NCBI GenBank assembly: GCA_022767745.1
Contig: JALENN010000006.1
Location: forward strand, 248,001-312,000
Length of the DNA: 64,000 bases
Source of the DNA: Alistipes sp.
GTDB taxonomy: Bacteria; Bacteroidota; Bacteroidia; Bacteroidales; Rikenellaceae
Direction of reading: 5' to 3'
Of this stretch, positions 18,778 through 27,494 are shown one piece after another. Under the pieces are notes generated by a model, which saw nothing but the letters and a program-made list of their open reading frames with translations, searched no databases and was not told the DNA's origin. Positions within the stretch are counted from its first letter, which is position 1. The number at the start of each line of letters is the position of its first letter. The translations under genes and the position numbers were made by a program.

Positions 18778-20307
18778 ATGACTGAAAAAATATTGATCAT
18801 AGACTTCGGATCGCAGTACACGCAGCTCATCGCGCGGCGTGTACGCGAACTGAACGTCTATTGCGAGATCCATCCCTTCAACCATCTGCCGGCACTCGAC
18901 TCATCGGTGCGCGGCGTGATAATGTCGGGAAGCCCCTTCTCGGTGCGTGACGCTGCGGCGCCCCGCATCGACCTCAGCCCCATCAAGGGACACCTGCCGC
19001 TGCTGGGCGTATGCTACGGCGCACAGTACCTGGCACACTTCTTCGGCGGCGAGGTTAGCCCCGCCCCCAGCCGCGAGTACGGCCGCGCCATGCTCACGGT
19101 CAAGCGCGCCGACGATCCCCTGATGCACGACATGCCCTCGCCCACGCAGGTGTGGATGTCGCACGGCGACACCATCACCCGTGTACCCGCCGGATATGAG
19201 GTCATCGCCAGCACCGACGATGTCGAGATGGCGGCCTACCGCGTTACGGGCGAGCAGACCTGGGGCATACAGTTCCACCCCGAGGTGTTCCACTCGACGG
19301 ACGGAAAGCAGCTGCTGCGCAACTTCGTGGTGGACATATGCGGCTGCGCGCAGTCGTGGACCTCGGAGAGCTTCGTCGAGAGCACCGTCGCCGAGCTGCG
19401 CGAAAAACTGGGCAACGACAAGGTCGTGCTCGGACTCTCGGGCGGAGTCGATTCGTCGGTTGCGGCCGTGCTGCTGCACAAGGCCATAGGCGAGCGTCTC
19501 TACTGCATCTTCGTCGATTCGGGCCTGCTGCGCCGCAACGAGTTCGACGAGGTGCTCGAATCATACAAGGGCATGGGCCTTAACGTCAAGGGCGTACGCG
19601 CCGCCGACCGTTTCCTGAACGACCTGAAGGGTGTCACCGACCCCGAGCAGAAGCGCAAGATCATCGGCCGCGACTTCGTCGAGGTATTCAACGACGAGGC
19701 CCAGCGCATCGAGGACGTCAAGTGGCTGGCACAGGGCACGATCTACCCCGACGTGGTAGAGTCGGCCTCGGTGAACGGCCCCGCCGCCAAGATCAAGTCG
19801 CACCACAACGTGGGCGGACTGCCCGAACACATGAACCTGAAGATCGTCGAGCCGCTGCGCCTGCTCTTCAAGGACGAGGTGCGCCGCGTAGGCCGCACGC
19901 TCGGCATCAGCGACCTGCTCATAGGCCGCCATCCCTTCCCCGGCCCGGGTCTCGGCATACGCATCCTGGGCGAGGTTACGGCCGAGAAGGTCGAGGTGCT
20001 GCAGAAGGCCGACAAGATCTTCATCGACATGCTGCGCGAGTCGGGCCTCTACGACAAGGTATGGCAGGCAGGCGTCATCCTGCTGCCCGTACAGAGCGTG
20101 GGCGTCATGGGCGACGAGCGTACCTACGAGAGCTGCGTCGCACTGCGCGCCGTGACCTCGACGGACGGTATGACCGCCGACTGGGTACACCTCCCGTACG
20201 AGTTCCTGGCCAAGGTGTCGAACGAGATAATAAACAAGGTAAACGGCGTAAACCGCGTAGTGTACGACATCTCGTCAAAACCGCCCGCAACAATCGAGTG
20301 GGAGTAA
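18778..20307 (+). CDS. guaA: GMP synthase (glutamine-hydrolysing)
   Basis: Converts XMP to GMP using ATP and glutamine. The class I glutamine amidotransferase domain (about 1-195) has the nucleophile in [13 protein letters not shown] and the His/Glu pair in [12 protein letters not shown]. The ATP pyrophosphatase domain has the PP-loop [16 protein letters not shown] (about 220). The dimerisation domain ends ...[14 protein letters not shown], a universal GuaA C-terminus. 509 residues, intact. It forms an operon with guaB, so consecutive steps are co-expressed, and is closed by a perfect hairpin. Confidence 0.98.
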   Translation: MTEKILIIDFGSQYTQLIARRVRELNVYCEIHPFNHLPALDSSVRGVIMSGSPFSVRDAAAPRIDLSPIKGHLPLLGVCYGAQYLAHFFGGEVSPAPSREYGRAMLTVKRADDPLMHDMPSPTQVWMSHGDTITRVPAGYEVIASTDDVEMAAYRVTGEQTWGIQFHPEVFHSTDGKQLLRNFVVDICGCAQSWTSESFVESTVAELREKLGNDKVVLGLSGGVDSSVAAVLLHKAIGERLYCIFVDSGLLRRNEFDEVLESYKGMGLNVKGVRAADRFLNDLKGVTDPEQKRKIIGRDFVEVFNDEAQRIEDVKWLAQGTIYPDVVESASVNGPAAKIKSHHNVGGLPEHMNLKIVEPLRLLFKDEVRRVGRTLGISDLLIGRHPFPGPGLGIRILGEVTAEKVEVLQKADKIFIDMLRESGLYDKVWQAGVILLPVQSVGVMGDERTYESCVALRAVTSTDGMTADWVHLPYEFLAKVSNEIINKVNGVNRVVYDISSKPPATIEWE

Positions 20308-20314
20308 GTAATTT

Positions 20315-20349
20315 AGTAGCCTCAACCAAAATGGTTGAGGCTACTTCTT
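20315..20349 (+). terminator. Terminator-like hairpin after guaA
   Basis: GTAGCCTCAACC-AAAAT-GGTTGAGGCTAC is a perfect 12 bp stem with a 5 nt loop, extended by an outer A-T pair and followed by TTCTTCC. It marks the junction between guaA and the low-GC island. Confidence 0.75.
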
Positions 20350-20525
20350 CCATAAAAAGCCTATCCGTCTATAGACTTATGGCTTCTAGCGATGCTTCAT
20401 GCATTGCAAGGTTTCCTAGAGAGGGAAAAACTTTCTACCAATATGGAGAAAATGGTCCAACCAACTCACGACACAATATACTGCTGAAAAGGAGTTGAAG
20501 GAATTATAAATCACAGCTATTTACA
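20346..20525. other. Low-GC non-coding stretch upstream of the TIKI/ChaN-like gene
   Basis: About 180 bp with clearly lower GC than the rest of the window and no convincing gene. Short open frames here have no recognisable similarity. No consensus TAnnTTTG promoter box was found before the ATG at 20526. This may be the left flank of acquired DNA or the remnant of a decayed gene. Confidence 0.4.
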
Positions 20526-21668
20526 ATGAATAAAGTTTTTCTTTTTGTGTTGCTTTTGACAGCCACAAGTAACATTTCAGTAGCGCAAGATTGTATTGAC
20601 ACTGAATCTTATTATCAATACATTAAAAATAATGGACAACCCCATTTGGAATATGTACTCGATAAAATACGTTCTCATTCAGTCGTTGCAATAGGAGAAG
20701 ATCATTGGATCGATGCACATCCTCAATTTTTATGCGAACTTATAACTGCTTCGGCGCAGGATTCAACGGCGAATATTGATGCGGTAGCAGTTGAATTTGG
20801 CTCTGAAAGATATCAGTATCTCGCAGACAGCCTGATAAAGTCCCCTGTTTACAGAGAAGACCTAGTCTTTAAGATATTACAATATACACCTGACGATTTA
20901 GGTAATCCGTATAAAGAATATGCAGATGTTTTCAAATCTGTATGGGAAAACAATCAAAAGAAACCTGAAAGTCTCCGAACACGTATCCTTCTAGTGGATC
21001 CGGCGTATATACAAGATTATTTTGACGGCAAAGACTATGTATATACAGGCTCAAGGGATGACAATATGTTTGATATCATTAGAAACTATATCATTAAACG
21101 TTCGCACATAGTATTTTATGCAGGAGCAGCACATACCTTGGCTCGCATAAATGGTACACGTCAAGGGGATTACTACTATAATTGGGCTTCAGCCGGCTTT
21201 TTACTCAAAAGTTGTTATCCTCAAGATGTATTCATCATCAATTTATGGGGCGGTCAAATGGGGAGCAGAGGCTATATAGAGAATAGTCGAACTCGATGGA
21301 ATCTTATAGCTGACGGCGTAATAGATAAAGCATTTCAGAAATATGGCAATAAACCTGTTGGATTTGATTTAAAAGATGATTTTCCGCTATTAAGAACAGA
21401 AACATATTTCGCTAATCCCACAATAAAACTGTCAAGTTATGGCGAGAATGGCTCTCCGTACACAAAAGGACAAAAACTTAGTGATATATGCGATGGTATT
21501 GTATTTGTCAAACCTGTATCTGAATTTAATGGAATACAACTTATAAATATTTACGATAAGGAATTTATTGAGAAGGCAAATAAACGTACTAAAGGTTCTT
21601 GTAAAACGGCAGAAGACATTCTGAAAATAGTGAAAGAATGGCATCCTATTCTCCAATACAACTTATAA
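20526..21668 (+). CDS. Secreted TIKI/ChaN/EreA-like protein on a low-GC island
   Basis: A 380-residue protein with a signal peptide (cleavage near SVAQ-D, about residue 21). SVVAIGEDHWIDAHPQF (about 52-68), VAVEFGSERYQ (about 88-98) and VFYAGAAHTLA (about 196-206) match the three-block pattern of the TIKI/TraB/ChaN/erythromycin-esterase fold: GExH, an acidic strand, and a late G-x-x-H. These proteins include haem-binding lipoproteins, metalloproteases and macrolide esterases, so the substrate is open. Base composition is far more AT-rich than any neighbour, indicating recent transfer. It stands alone between two hairpins. Confidence 0.6.
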   Translation: MNKVFLFVLLLTATSNISVAQDCIDTESYYQYIKNNGQPHLEYVLDKIRSHSVVAIGEDHWIDAHPQFLCELITASAQDSTANIDAVAVEFGSERYQYLADSLIKSPVYREDLVFKILQYTPDDLGNPYKEYADVFKSVWENNQKKPESLRTRILLVDPAYIQDYFDGKDYVYTGSRDDNMFDIIRNYIIKRSHIVFYAGAAHTLARINGTRQGDYYYNWASAGFLLKSCYPQDVFIINLWGGQMGSRGYIENSRTRWNLIADGVIDKAFQKYGNKPVGFDLKDDFPLLRTETYFANPTIKLSSYGENGSPYTKGQKLSDICDGIVFVKPVSEFNGIQLINIYDKEFIEKANKRTKGSCKTAEDILKIVKEWHPILQYNL

Positions 21669-21795
21669 TAAATGTACAGAAAACGGTTGAAATACTGCCA
21701 ACTCGTTTAATTGGGATGAAGAGCGTGTAGTCAAGGCTATATATCTCAAACAGAGAGCCAATCGACCCACCCGCCCCAAGAGAATAATAAAGATG
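21669..21795. other. Right edge of the low-GC island
   Basis: About 125 bp of mixed composition. An open stretch reads WDEERVVKAIYLKQRANRP on the plus strand without a start codon. It could be the tail of a decayed transposase or other gene, but I do not recognise it. Confidence 0.25.
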
Positions 21796-21829
21796 AAAAG
21801 ACCTTCACCCTGCGGGGCGAAGGTCTTTT
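21796..21829. terminator. Bidirectional terminator between the island gene and mqnD
   Basis: AAAAGACCTTC-(12 nt)-GAAGGTCTTTT is a perfect 11 bp inverted repeat with A and T runs at both ends, so it can act in either direction. It lies 29 bp beyond the mqnD stop. Confidence 0.8.
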
Positions 21830-21858
21830 CGTATGAATACCTTATCGCGGCATGGGGG

Positions 21859-22647
21859 CTAAAGCCCCTCGACGCCCGTCAGGGCTGCCATGGCGGCGCG
21901 GCCCTGCCCGCCCAGCGAGAGCGAGAAGTCGTTTACGAACAGGGCGATGTGCTTGTCGATAACGTCATCCTCCAGCTCCTGCGCATGCTCCTTGACAAAT
22001 GGACGCGACACCCCGGGATGGGCGAAGGCATACTCTATGCTGCGGCGCAGCAGACGCTCGAAGCGGGTGACGGCCTCCTCACCCAGTGAGCGGCGCATGA
22101 CGATGCCGCCCAGAGGCAGGGGCAGCGATGTGCGGCGCTCCCACTCCAGGCCGAGGTCGGCCACGAGTTCGAGGTTACGGCGTTCGTAGACAAAACGTCC
22201 CTCGTGTATCAGCACGCCCGCATCGAAGTCGCCGCGCTCGACCGCCGCCGCTATCTCCGAGAAGAGCAGCGGAACACGCTCCCCGATCTCGGGGAACAAT
22301 CTCGACACCAAAGCATTGGCCGTGGTATGCAGCCCCGGCACCGCGATACGGCGCAGGGGCCCTTTCTCGCCGCGGCGCCGCACCAGCAGCGGGCCGTTGC
22401 CACGGCCGAGTGCCGCACCGCTATCCAGCAGGCGGTAGTCGGCCGTGATGGCGGGCAGCAGCGCACAGCTCATCTTGCTGATGTCGGGCGCGCCGCCCTC
22501 CAGCGCGCGGTTCAGCTCCTCGATATCGTGGTACTCGACGTCGAAGGCGAAGCCGTCGAGGTCGATACGCCCGTTGACGATGGCGTCGAACATGAAGGTG
22601 TCGTTCGGGCAGGGCGATATTGACAGTTTCAGTCGTTGCATATTCAT
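21859..22647 (-). CDS. mqnD: 1,4-dihydroxy-6-naphthoate synthase (futalosine menaquinone pathway)
   Basis: Converts cyclic dehypoxanthine futalosine to 1,4-dihydroxy-6-naphthoate. LKLSISPCPNDTFMFDAIVNG at the N-terminus, LDSGAALGRGNGPLLV, an AVPGLHTTANALV segment and DAGVLIHEGRFVYE are characteristic of MqnD, which has a periplasmic-binding-protein-like fold but acts in the cytoplasm. 262 residues. Its ATG overlaps the stop of the upstream GH78 gene as ATGA, implying translational coupling. mqnB lies one gene further upstream. MqnA and MqnC are not in the window. Confidence 0.93.
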   Translation of the reverse strand: MNMQRLKLSISPCPNDTFMFDAIVNGRIDLDGFAFDVEYHDIEELNRALEGGAPDISKMSCALLPAITADYRLLDSGAALGRGNGPLLVRRRGEKGPLRRIAVPGLHTTANALVSRLFPEIGERVPLLFSEIAAAVERGDFDAGVLIHEGRFVYERRNLELVADLGLEWERRTSLPLPLGGIVMRRSLGEEAVTRFERLLRRSIEYAFAHPGVSRPFVKEHAQELEDDVIDKHIALFVNDFSLSLGGQGRAAMAALTGVEGL

Positions 22648-25352
22648 ATCTTTGATTTCAGGGTATAGTGTCCCGACGCAAGTTCGTAAAGCACGCGTCC
22701 GTCGCGCGCACCCACGCGCCGTATGCCGTCACCCTCCTTCACGCGGGGCATGCCGTCGGCCGAGGGCAGCCATACGGTGGCCGTAGTGCCCACGGGCACG
22801 TCGCACTCCAACGTAAAGCGTCCGTTGCGGTTCTGCCAGCGGATGGCGATCTCGCCATAGGTGGTCATGTGGGTATACTCCACCCACTCGAGACCCTCGG
22901 GCACCGAGGGGTGCACGTCGAAGCGGCGGAAGCCCGCATCCACGGCGCGCAGACCCGCCAGGTCGCGGTAGAACCATCCCAGGCCGCCGCCGAACATCGG
23001 GTGGTTGTGCGAGTCGTTGCCGTTCCAGTTCTCCCATGTCACGGTCGCGCCCTGCTCGATCCACCAGCCGAAGCTCGGAAAGGTGCGCTGGTTCATTATC
23101 TTGTACGCCAGGTCGGCCATGCCGTTGTCGCACAGCACCTCGAAGAGGTAGCGCGTGCCGACGATACCCGTATCGAGGTGGTCGTCGCACTCGGCTATGT
23201 TGTCGCGCAGCGCCTTCACCACTCTGTCGCGGCGGTCGGCCGGCACGCCCATGCGCAGCGCCAGCACGTTGCTGCCGTACTTGCCGTAGGAGCCCGCAGC
23301 CTCGTCATAGAAGGCGCGGTGGAACGCCTCGGCCGTGCGGTCGCGCAGCGCCGCGAACTCGGCACGCTCGTCGGCGTGGCCCAGCACGGCGGCAGCCTCC
23401 GACGCTATGTCGGCGCAGTGCCACAGGAAGAAGGTGTGCACGAGGTCGGTGCGGGGCAACTCGCGCGGCGGAAGCCAGTCGCCCAGGTTCTTCCACTGCT
23501 GCACGTCGTTCGAGAGCATGATGCCCGTGTCGCTGTCGACCCACGTGGTCATCCAGCGCACGTGGCGGCACATCGACTCGAAGTTCTCCTCCAGCTCGCG
23601 CTCGTCGCCGTAGTGGCGGTAGAACTCCCACGGCATGATCTCCATGGCCGCGCCCCAGCCCACGCCGCCGCCGCAGCCGGGCTGCCACGGTGCCGAGTTG
23701 GGCACATAACCGCCGTAGGTCTGTGCGCCGCGTATGTCGCGCAGCCACTTGTTGTAGAAGGTCTGCGCCGCGAAGTTGTGCATGACGGTCACGCACGCCA
23801 CCTGCCCGTCACCCGTATAGGGCGAACGCTCGCGGTGGGGGCAGTCGCTCGCAACCGAGCCGTGCATGTTGTCGAGCTGGCTGCGCTGCCAGATGGCGTT
23901 GATGCGGTTGAGCAGCTCGTTCGAGGTGGCGAAGTGGCCCGAGGTCTCGACGTCGGAGTTCACGGCGTGCGCCTCGACCTGGTCGGCCCGCAGCTCGTCG
24001 AGACCCGATATCTCCACCTCCGAGAATACGAACCACGTGAAGCGCGCATGGTACGACTCGTCGCCCGTGCCGCGCGCCGTGTAGGAATTGGTTCCCATGA
24101 ACGACTCGCAGACGTACTTTATGTCGATGCGGTCGCCCGCCCCGGCAGCTATGTTCTTCAGCGCCACCCATCCCGACACCTCCTCGGGGAAGCGCACGCG
24201 GAATGTACCCTGCTCGGTGCGCTCGATGCTGACGGGCTCGTAGCGGCGCGTGATGCGGTCCGCCGGGCCGTTTTGCGCTATCAGCTTGCCGCAGGGGGCA
24301 CGCTTCACGGCAGCCGCCGCCCACGACGAGTCGTCGTAGCCCGCCTCGGCCCAGCCGTCGTGCTCGAGGCGCGCGTCGTAGTGCTCGCCCAGATATACCT
24401 GGTCGCTCACGATGGCGCTGCGCTCGACGCGCCACGACGTGTCGCTGGCGATGGTCTCGCGCGTACCGCCCTCATACTCGATCTCGATCTGGCCCATGAA
24501 GCGCGGCGTGCCGTAGCCCATCGCGGGCCAGTACTCCACCACGTCGTAGAAGCCGTTGCCGAGGATCGCACCCACGGCATTGGCCCCCTCGCGCAGCATC
24601 GGCGTCAGGTCGTAGCTTACATACATGACCGTATATTCGTAGAAGGGGTCGGTAACGACTATACCGCGCGTATTGAGCTTCGGGCGGCGGTCGTAGTTGG
24701 TCTGGTTGGGCGAGAAGTACTCGTCGCCCACACGCTGGCCATTAAGGTAGAGCTCGAAGTAGCCGAGTCCCGTGCCGTAGAAGCGGGCCGAGCGCACGGG
24801 CTTAGAGAGCGTGAACTCGCGGCGCAACAGCGGCGCGGGTACCACGTCGCGGCTGCCGGCCACGTCGTACGACTCCTCGCCCTGCCACGGCGCGCCGATC
24901 CACTCGCCGCGCCACTCATCCTGCGAGAGCAGGCCCGTGTGCCAGCGGGCGGGTGCGCTCCACTCCGAGGCGCGCCCCTGCTCGTCCCACACCATCACCT
25001 GCCACCAGTACGAGGTGCGCGACTCCATCGGCCCCTCATAAGGGATGAAGGCCGACTGCGCCGAGCCGACACGTCCCGAGTCCCACACCGGAGAGTCGAA
25101 TCCGTCAGCCGCAAGCGCCACACGTATGCGGTAGGCCGTCTGCGCCGCCCCGCGCGTATTCTTCACGTTGGAGTTGATCCACGCCAGACGGGGCTGTTCG
25201 ACGTCGATCAGAGGGTCGGCCGCATACTCGCACGTCAGCGAGACGGGAGCAATCGAGCCTTCGTCGCGCGCCTCCGCTCGGGCAGGCACGCCGTACGACA
25301 GCATCGCCACCAGCGATACCGCCGCCACAAGGGTAATTCTCAGGATGTTCAT
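22644..25352 (-). CDS. GH78 alpha-L-rhamnosidase (secreted)
   Basis: A 902-residue exported enzyme (signal peptide about 1-27, ending ARAEA) releasing terminal alpha-L-rhamnose from glycans or plant glycosides. Order of domains: N-terminal Fn3-like region (LTCEYAADPLIDVEQPRLAW), beta-sandwich domains with GLGYFELYLNGQRVGDEYFSP, an (alpha/alpha)6 catalytic barrel with SDCPHRERSPYTGDGQ (about 525-540, the GH78 signature carrying catalytic acids), and a C-terminal domain starting VHPSVPEGLEWVEY. It is sandwiched between mqnB and mqnD and overlaps mqnD by 4 bp. This is odd for a carbohydrate-degrading gene. No SusC/SusD is nearby. Confidence 0.93.
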   Translation of the reverse strand: MNILRITLVAAVSLVAMLSYGVPARAEARDEGSIAPVSLTCEYAADPLIDVEQPRLAWINSNVKNTRGAAQTAYRIRVALAADGFDSPVWDSGRVGSAQSAFIPYEGPMESRTSYWWQVMVWDEQGRASEWSAPARWHTGLLSQDEWRGEWIGAPWQGEESYDVAGSRDVVPAPLLRREFTLSKPVRSARFYGTGLGYFELYLNGQRVGDEYFSPNQTNYDRRPKLNTRGIVVTDPFYEYTVMYVSYDLTPMLREGANAVGAILGNGFYDVVEYWPAMGYGTPRFMGQIEIEYEGGTRETIASDTSWRVERSAIVSDQVYLGEHYDARLEHDGWAEAGYDDSSWAAAAVKRAPCGKLIAQNGPADRITRRYEPVSIERTEQGTFRVRFPEEVSGWVALKNIAAGAGDRIDIKYVCESFMGTNSYTARGTGDESYHARFTWFVFSEVEISGLDELRADQVEAHAVNSDVETSGHFATSNELLNRINAIWQRSQLDNMHGSVASDCPHRERSPYTGDGQVACVTVMHNFAAQTFYNKWLRDIRGAQTYGGYVPNSAPWQPGCGGGVGWGAAMEIMPWEFYRHYGDERELEENFESMCRHVRWMTTWVDSDTGIMLSNDVQQWKNLGDWLPPRELPRTDLVHTFFLWHCADIASEAAAVLGHADERAEFAALRDRTAEAFHRAFYDEAAGSYGKYGSNVLALRMGVPADRRDRVVKALRDNIAECDDHLDTGIVGTRYLFEVLCDNGMADLAYKIMNQRTFPSFGWWIEQGATVTWENWNGNDSHNHPMFGGGLGWFYRDLAGLRAVDAGFRRFDVHPSVPEGLEWVEYTHMTTYGEIAIRWQNRNGRFTLECDVPVGTTATVWLPSADGMPRVKEGDGIRRVGARDGRVLYELASGHYTLKSKI

Positions 25353-25421
25353 TCAAATCAGGTTTTTCGGTTGGTATTCACTGCGACGCATGTTTCACGG
25401 CCCGCCGCACGGCCGCATACT

Positions 25422-25964
25422 CTACAGGCACAACTCCGCCGCCACGGCCCCCAGGGCCTCGACGGCATCGGCCACGCGCCACGCGCCGCGATCGTCGCCC
25501 ACGCGGTTCGAGATGGCGCGTATGTGCATATACTCCACCCCCAGGGCCGCACACACCGCAGCCACCGAGGCTCCCTCCATCTGTTCCACGACGGGAAGTT
25601 CCTCCCCTGTCTGCTGCGGCAGCGAGGGCAACGCCTCGCCCACGGCATTCACCGTGACGGCACGCGCCGCCTTCAGCGCCGTACGGCGCGGCGAGCGGTA
25701 GCTGCGGCGGTAGGCTGCGGGCAGCGCCGCAACGCTGTCATCGACGACCTCCACCACCTCGCCCGCGCACAGTTCCCCGCCGCACACGCCCGCGATGCCG
25801 CACAGCACGACACGGCGCGGGTGCAGAGTCGCTATGGCGTGCGCCGTACCCGCCGCCGCCTCGGCCATGCCGACGCCGATGACGGCCGAGGCCGCGTCCC
25901 GGCGCCTGTGGCGCAGGCCCGCGGCCTCGGTCTCGGTGGGGAAGAGCAGAAGTGTCGACACCAT
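25422..25964 (-). CDS. mqnB: Futalosine hydrolase
   Basis: Nucleosidase of the MTAN/PNP fold that cleaves futalosine to dehypoxanthine futalosine and hypoxanthine. LLFPTETEAAGL at the start, VVLCGIAGVCGGELCAGEVVEV, the catalytic-loop MEGASVAAVCAALG and IRAISNRVGDDRGAWRVADA fit the family. The start at 25964 (MVSTLL) gives 180 residues, a little short. The track start at 26009 would overlap the upstream stop and add non-homologous residues. It lies 16 bp after the aminopeptidase gene. Confidence 0.88.
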   Translation of the reverse strand: MVSTLLLFPTETEAAGLRHRRRDAASAVIGVGMAEAAAGTAHAIATLHPRRVVLCGIAGVCGGELCAGEVVEVVDDSVAALPAAYRRSYRSPRRTALKAARAVTVNAVGEALPSLPQQTGEELPVVEQMEGASVAAVCAALGVEYMHIRAISNRVGDDRGAWRVADAVEALGAVAAELCL

Positions 25965-25980
25965 ACTCGCGTGCGGCCCT

Positions 25981-27375
25981 TTACTCGCGGCCGACGATAG
26001 CCTCGACATCCTCTACCTTGATGGGGATGGTACGGTCGCCCACCACCTTGGCACCCGCAGCGGTGACGATGAGGTCATCCTCGAGGCGTATGCCGCCGAA
26101 GTCGCGGTACGACTCCAGCTTCTCGTAGTTGACGATACCCTTGCACTTGCCCTCGGCGCGGAACTTGTCGATGAGTGCCGGCACGAAGTAGATTCCCGGC
26201 TCGTCCGACAGGACGGTACCCTCGCGCAGACGCCAGAAGGGACGCGTGATGCAGCAGGCCGAGGCCTTCGCACGCTCCTCGAACTCGTCCATCGGGAAGC
26301 TGCGCTCGCCGATGTTCTCGCAGTCGTGCACGTCCATGCCGATGCCGTGGCCCAGTCCGTGGGGCATGAAGAGGTAGCCCGCACCGGCCTCCAGGGCGTC
26401 GTCAACCGAGCCGCGCACGATATCCAGCGCCTTCAGGCCCTCGATGATGGTGCGGAACGCGGCATCCGAGTACTCGGTGTACATCATCTCGGGACGTACG
26501 GCCGCGGCGGCATTGTCGTGCGCCGCCAGCACGATCTCGTATATGTCGCGCTGCTTCTGCGTGAAGCGTCCGTTGACGGGATAGGTACGCGTGTGGTCCG
26601 ACACGTAGCCGTTGGTGTGCTCGCCGCCGGCGTCGCACAGCAGCAGACGGCCCGACTCCAGCGTGCCCGAGTGGTCGTGGTTGTGCAGCACCTCGCCGTG
26701 CTGCGAGAGGATCGTGGCGAACGACACGCCCGTGCCGAAAGACTTGGCAACGCCGTCGACGGCACCCGCGATCTCCTGCTCGGTACGGCCCGGACGGCAC
26801 ATGCGCATGGCCGTGGTGTGCATGCGGTAGCCGATGTCGAAGGCCTCCTCGATGCAGGCCAGCTCCTCGGCCGACTTAACCTCGCGCATCTCGGCGACGG
26901 CGAACAGCAGGTCGAGCGACATGCGGTCGTGCACCATGGCCGGAACGATGCCCAGCAGCTGCGACACCTGCAGCGTCGTCTCGCCGCGGTAGGGAGGCAG
27001 GTAGTGCACCTTGCGGCCCTGGGCCACGGCGTGGCGCAGGTCGGCCGCCAGCGCCGCCATGGGCTTCGACTGTGCCACGCCCACCTCGGCCGCCAGGTCG
27101 GCAACCGAAGGCTGCGGGCCCATCCAGATGATGTCGTCGACGGTGAAGTCGTCGCCATAGAGCGCCTCGGCGCCGCTGTCGGCGTCGATCACACCCGCCA
27201 GCGCGGGCAGGCTGTGGCCGAAGAAGTAGGCGAACGTCGAATCCTGACGGTAGCTGTATGCGTTGTTGGGATAGTTCATGGGCGACTCGCCGTTGCCCGG
27301 GAGCAGGATCAGGCCGCTGCCTATCCTGCGGCGAAGCTCCGCGCGGCGCTTCGCATAGGTCTCTGCTGAAAACAT
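25981..27375 (-). CDS. pepP: Aminopeptidase P family (Xaa-Pro aminopeptidase)
   Basis: Cytoplasmic M24-family metallopeptidase removing N-terminal residues before proline. The N-terminal creatinase-like domain begins RRAELRRRIGSGLILLPGNGESPMNYPNN. The pita-bread catalytic domain shows the five metal ligands: LLCDAGGEHTNGYVSDHTRTYPV (two Asp), HGLGHGIGMDVHD (His), LSDEPGIYF (Glu) and GGIRLEDDLIVT (Glu). The start MFSAETYAKRR at 27375 gives 464 residues; the track start at 27399 adds eight. Next gene mqnB is 16 bp downstream. Confidence 0.93.
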   Translation of the reverse strand: MFSAETYAKRRAELRRRIGSGLILLPGNGESPMNYPNNAYSYRQDSTFAYFFGHSLPALAGVIDADSGAEALYGDDFTVDDIIWMGPQPSVADLAAEVGVAQSKPMAALAADLRHAVAQGRKVHYLPPYRGETTLQVSQLLGIVPAMVHDRMSLDLLFAVAEMREVKSAEELACIEEAFDIGYRMHTTAMRMCRPGRTEQEIAGAVDGVAKSFGTGVSFATILSQHGEVLHNHDHSGTLESGRLLLCDAGGEHTNGYVSDHTRTYPVNGRFTQKQRDIYEIVLAAHDNAAAAVRPEMMYTEYSDAAFRTIIEGLKALDIVRGSVDDALEAGAGYLFMPHGLGHGIGMDVHDCENIGERSFPMDEFEERAKASACCITRPFWRLREGTVLSDEPGIYFVPALIDKFRAEGKCKGIVNYEKLESYRDFGGIRLEDDLIVTAAGAKVVGDRTIPIKVEDVEAIVGRE

Positions 27376-27494
27376 TTTTCTACGTTTTATATATTCCACA
27401 TAATTATAATCTCACGACAGCGGCCGCACGGCCCGCACCGGCAGCCTCCGTCCGTCGGCCTCCCCCGTCACGGCGGCGCGTCAGGCCCCGCGGG

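Noticed and set aside
20526-21668. Calling the low-GC gene an erythromycin esterase
   Set aside because: Only short motif blocks match and it is shared with ChaN and TIKI proteins; resistance function cannot be supported from sequence.
22668-26000. 1110-residue plus-strand ORF opposite the GH78 and mqnB genes
   Set aside because: Same cause: a stop-poor antisense frame. The minus-strand frames have strong family signatures.
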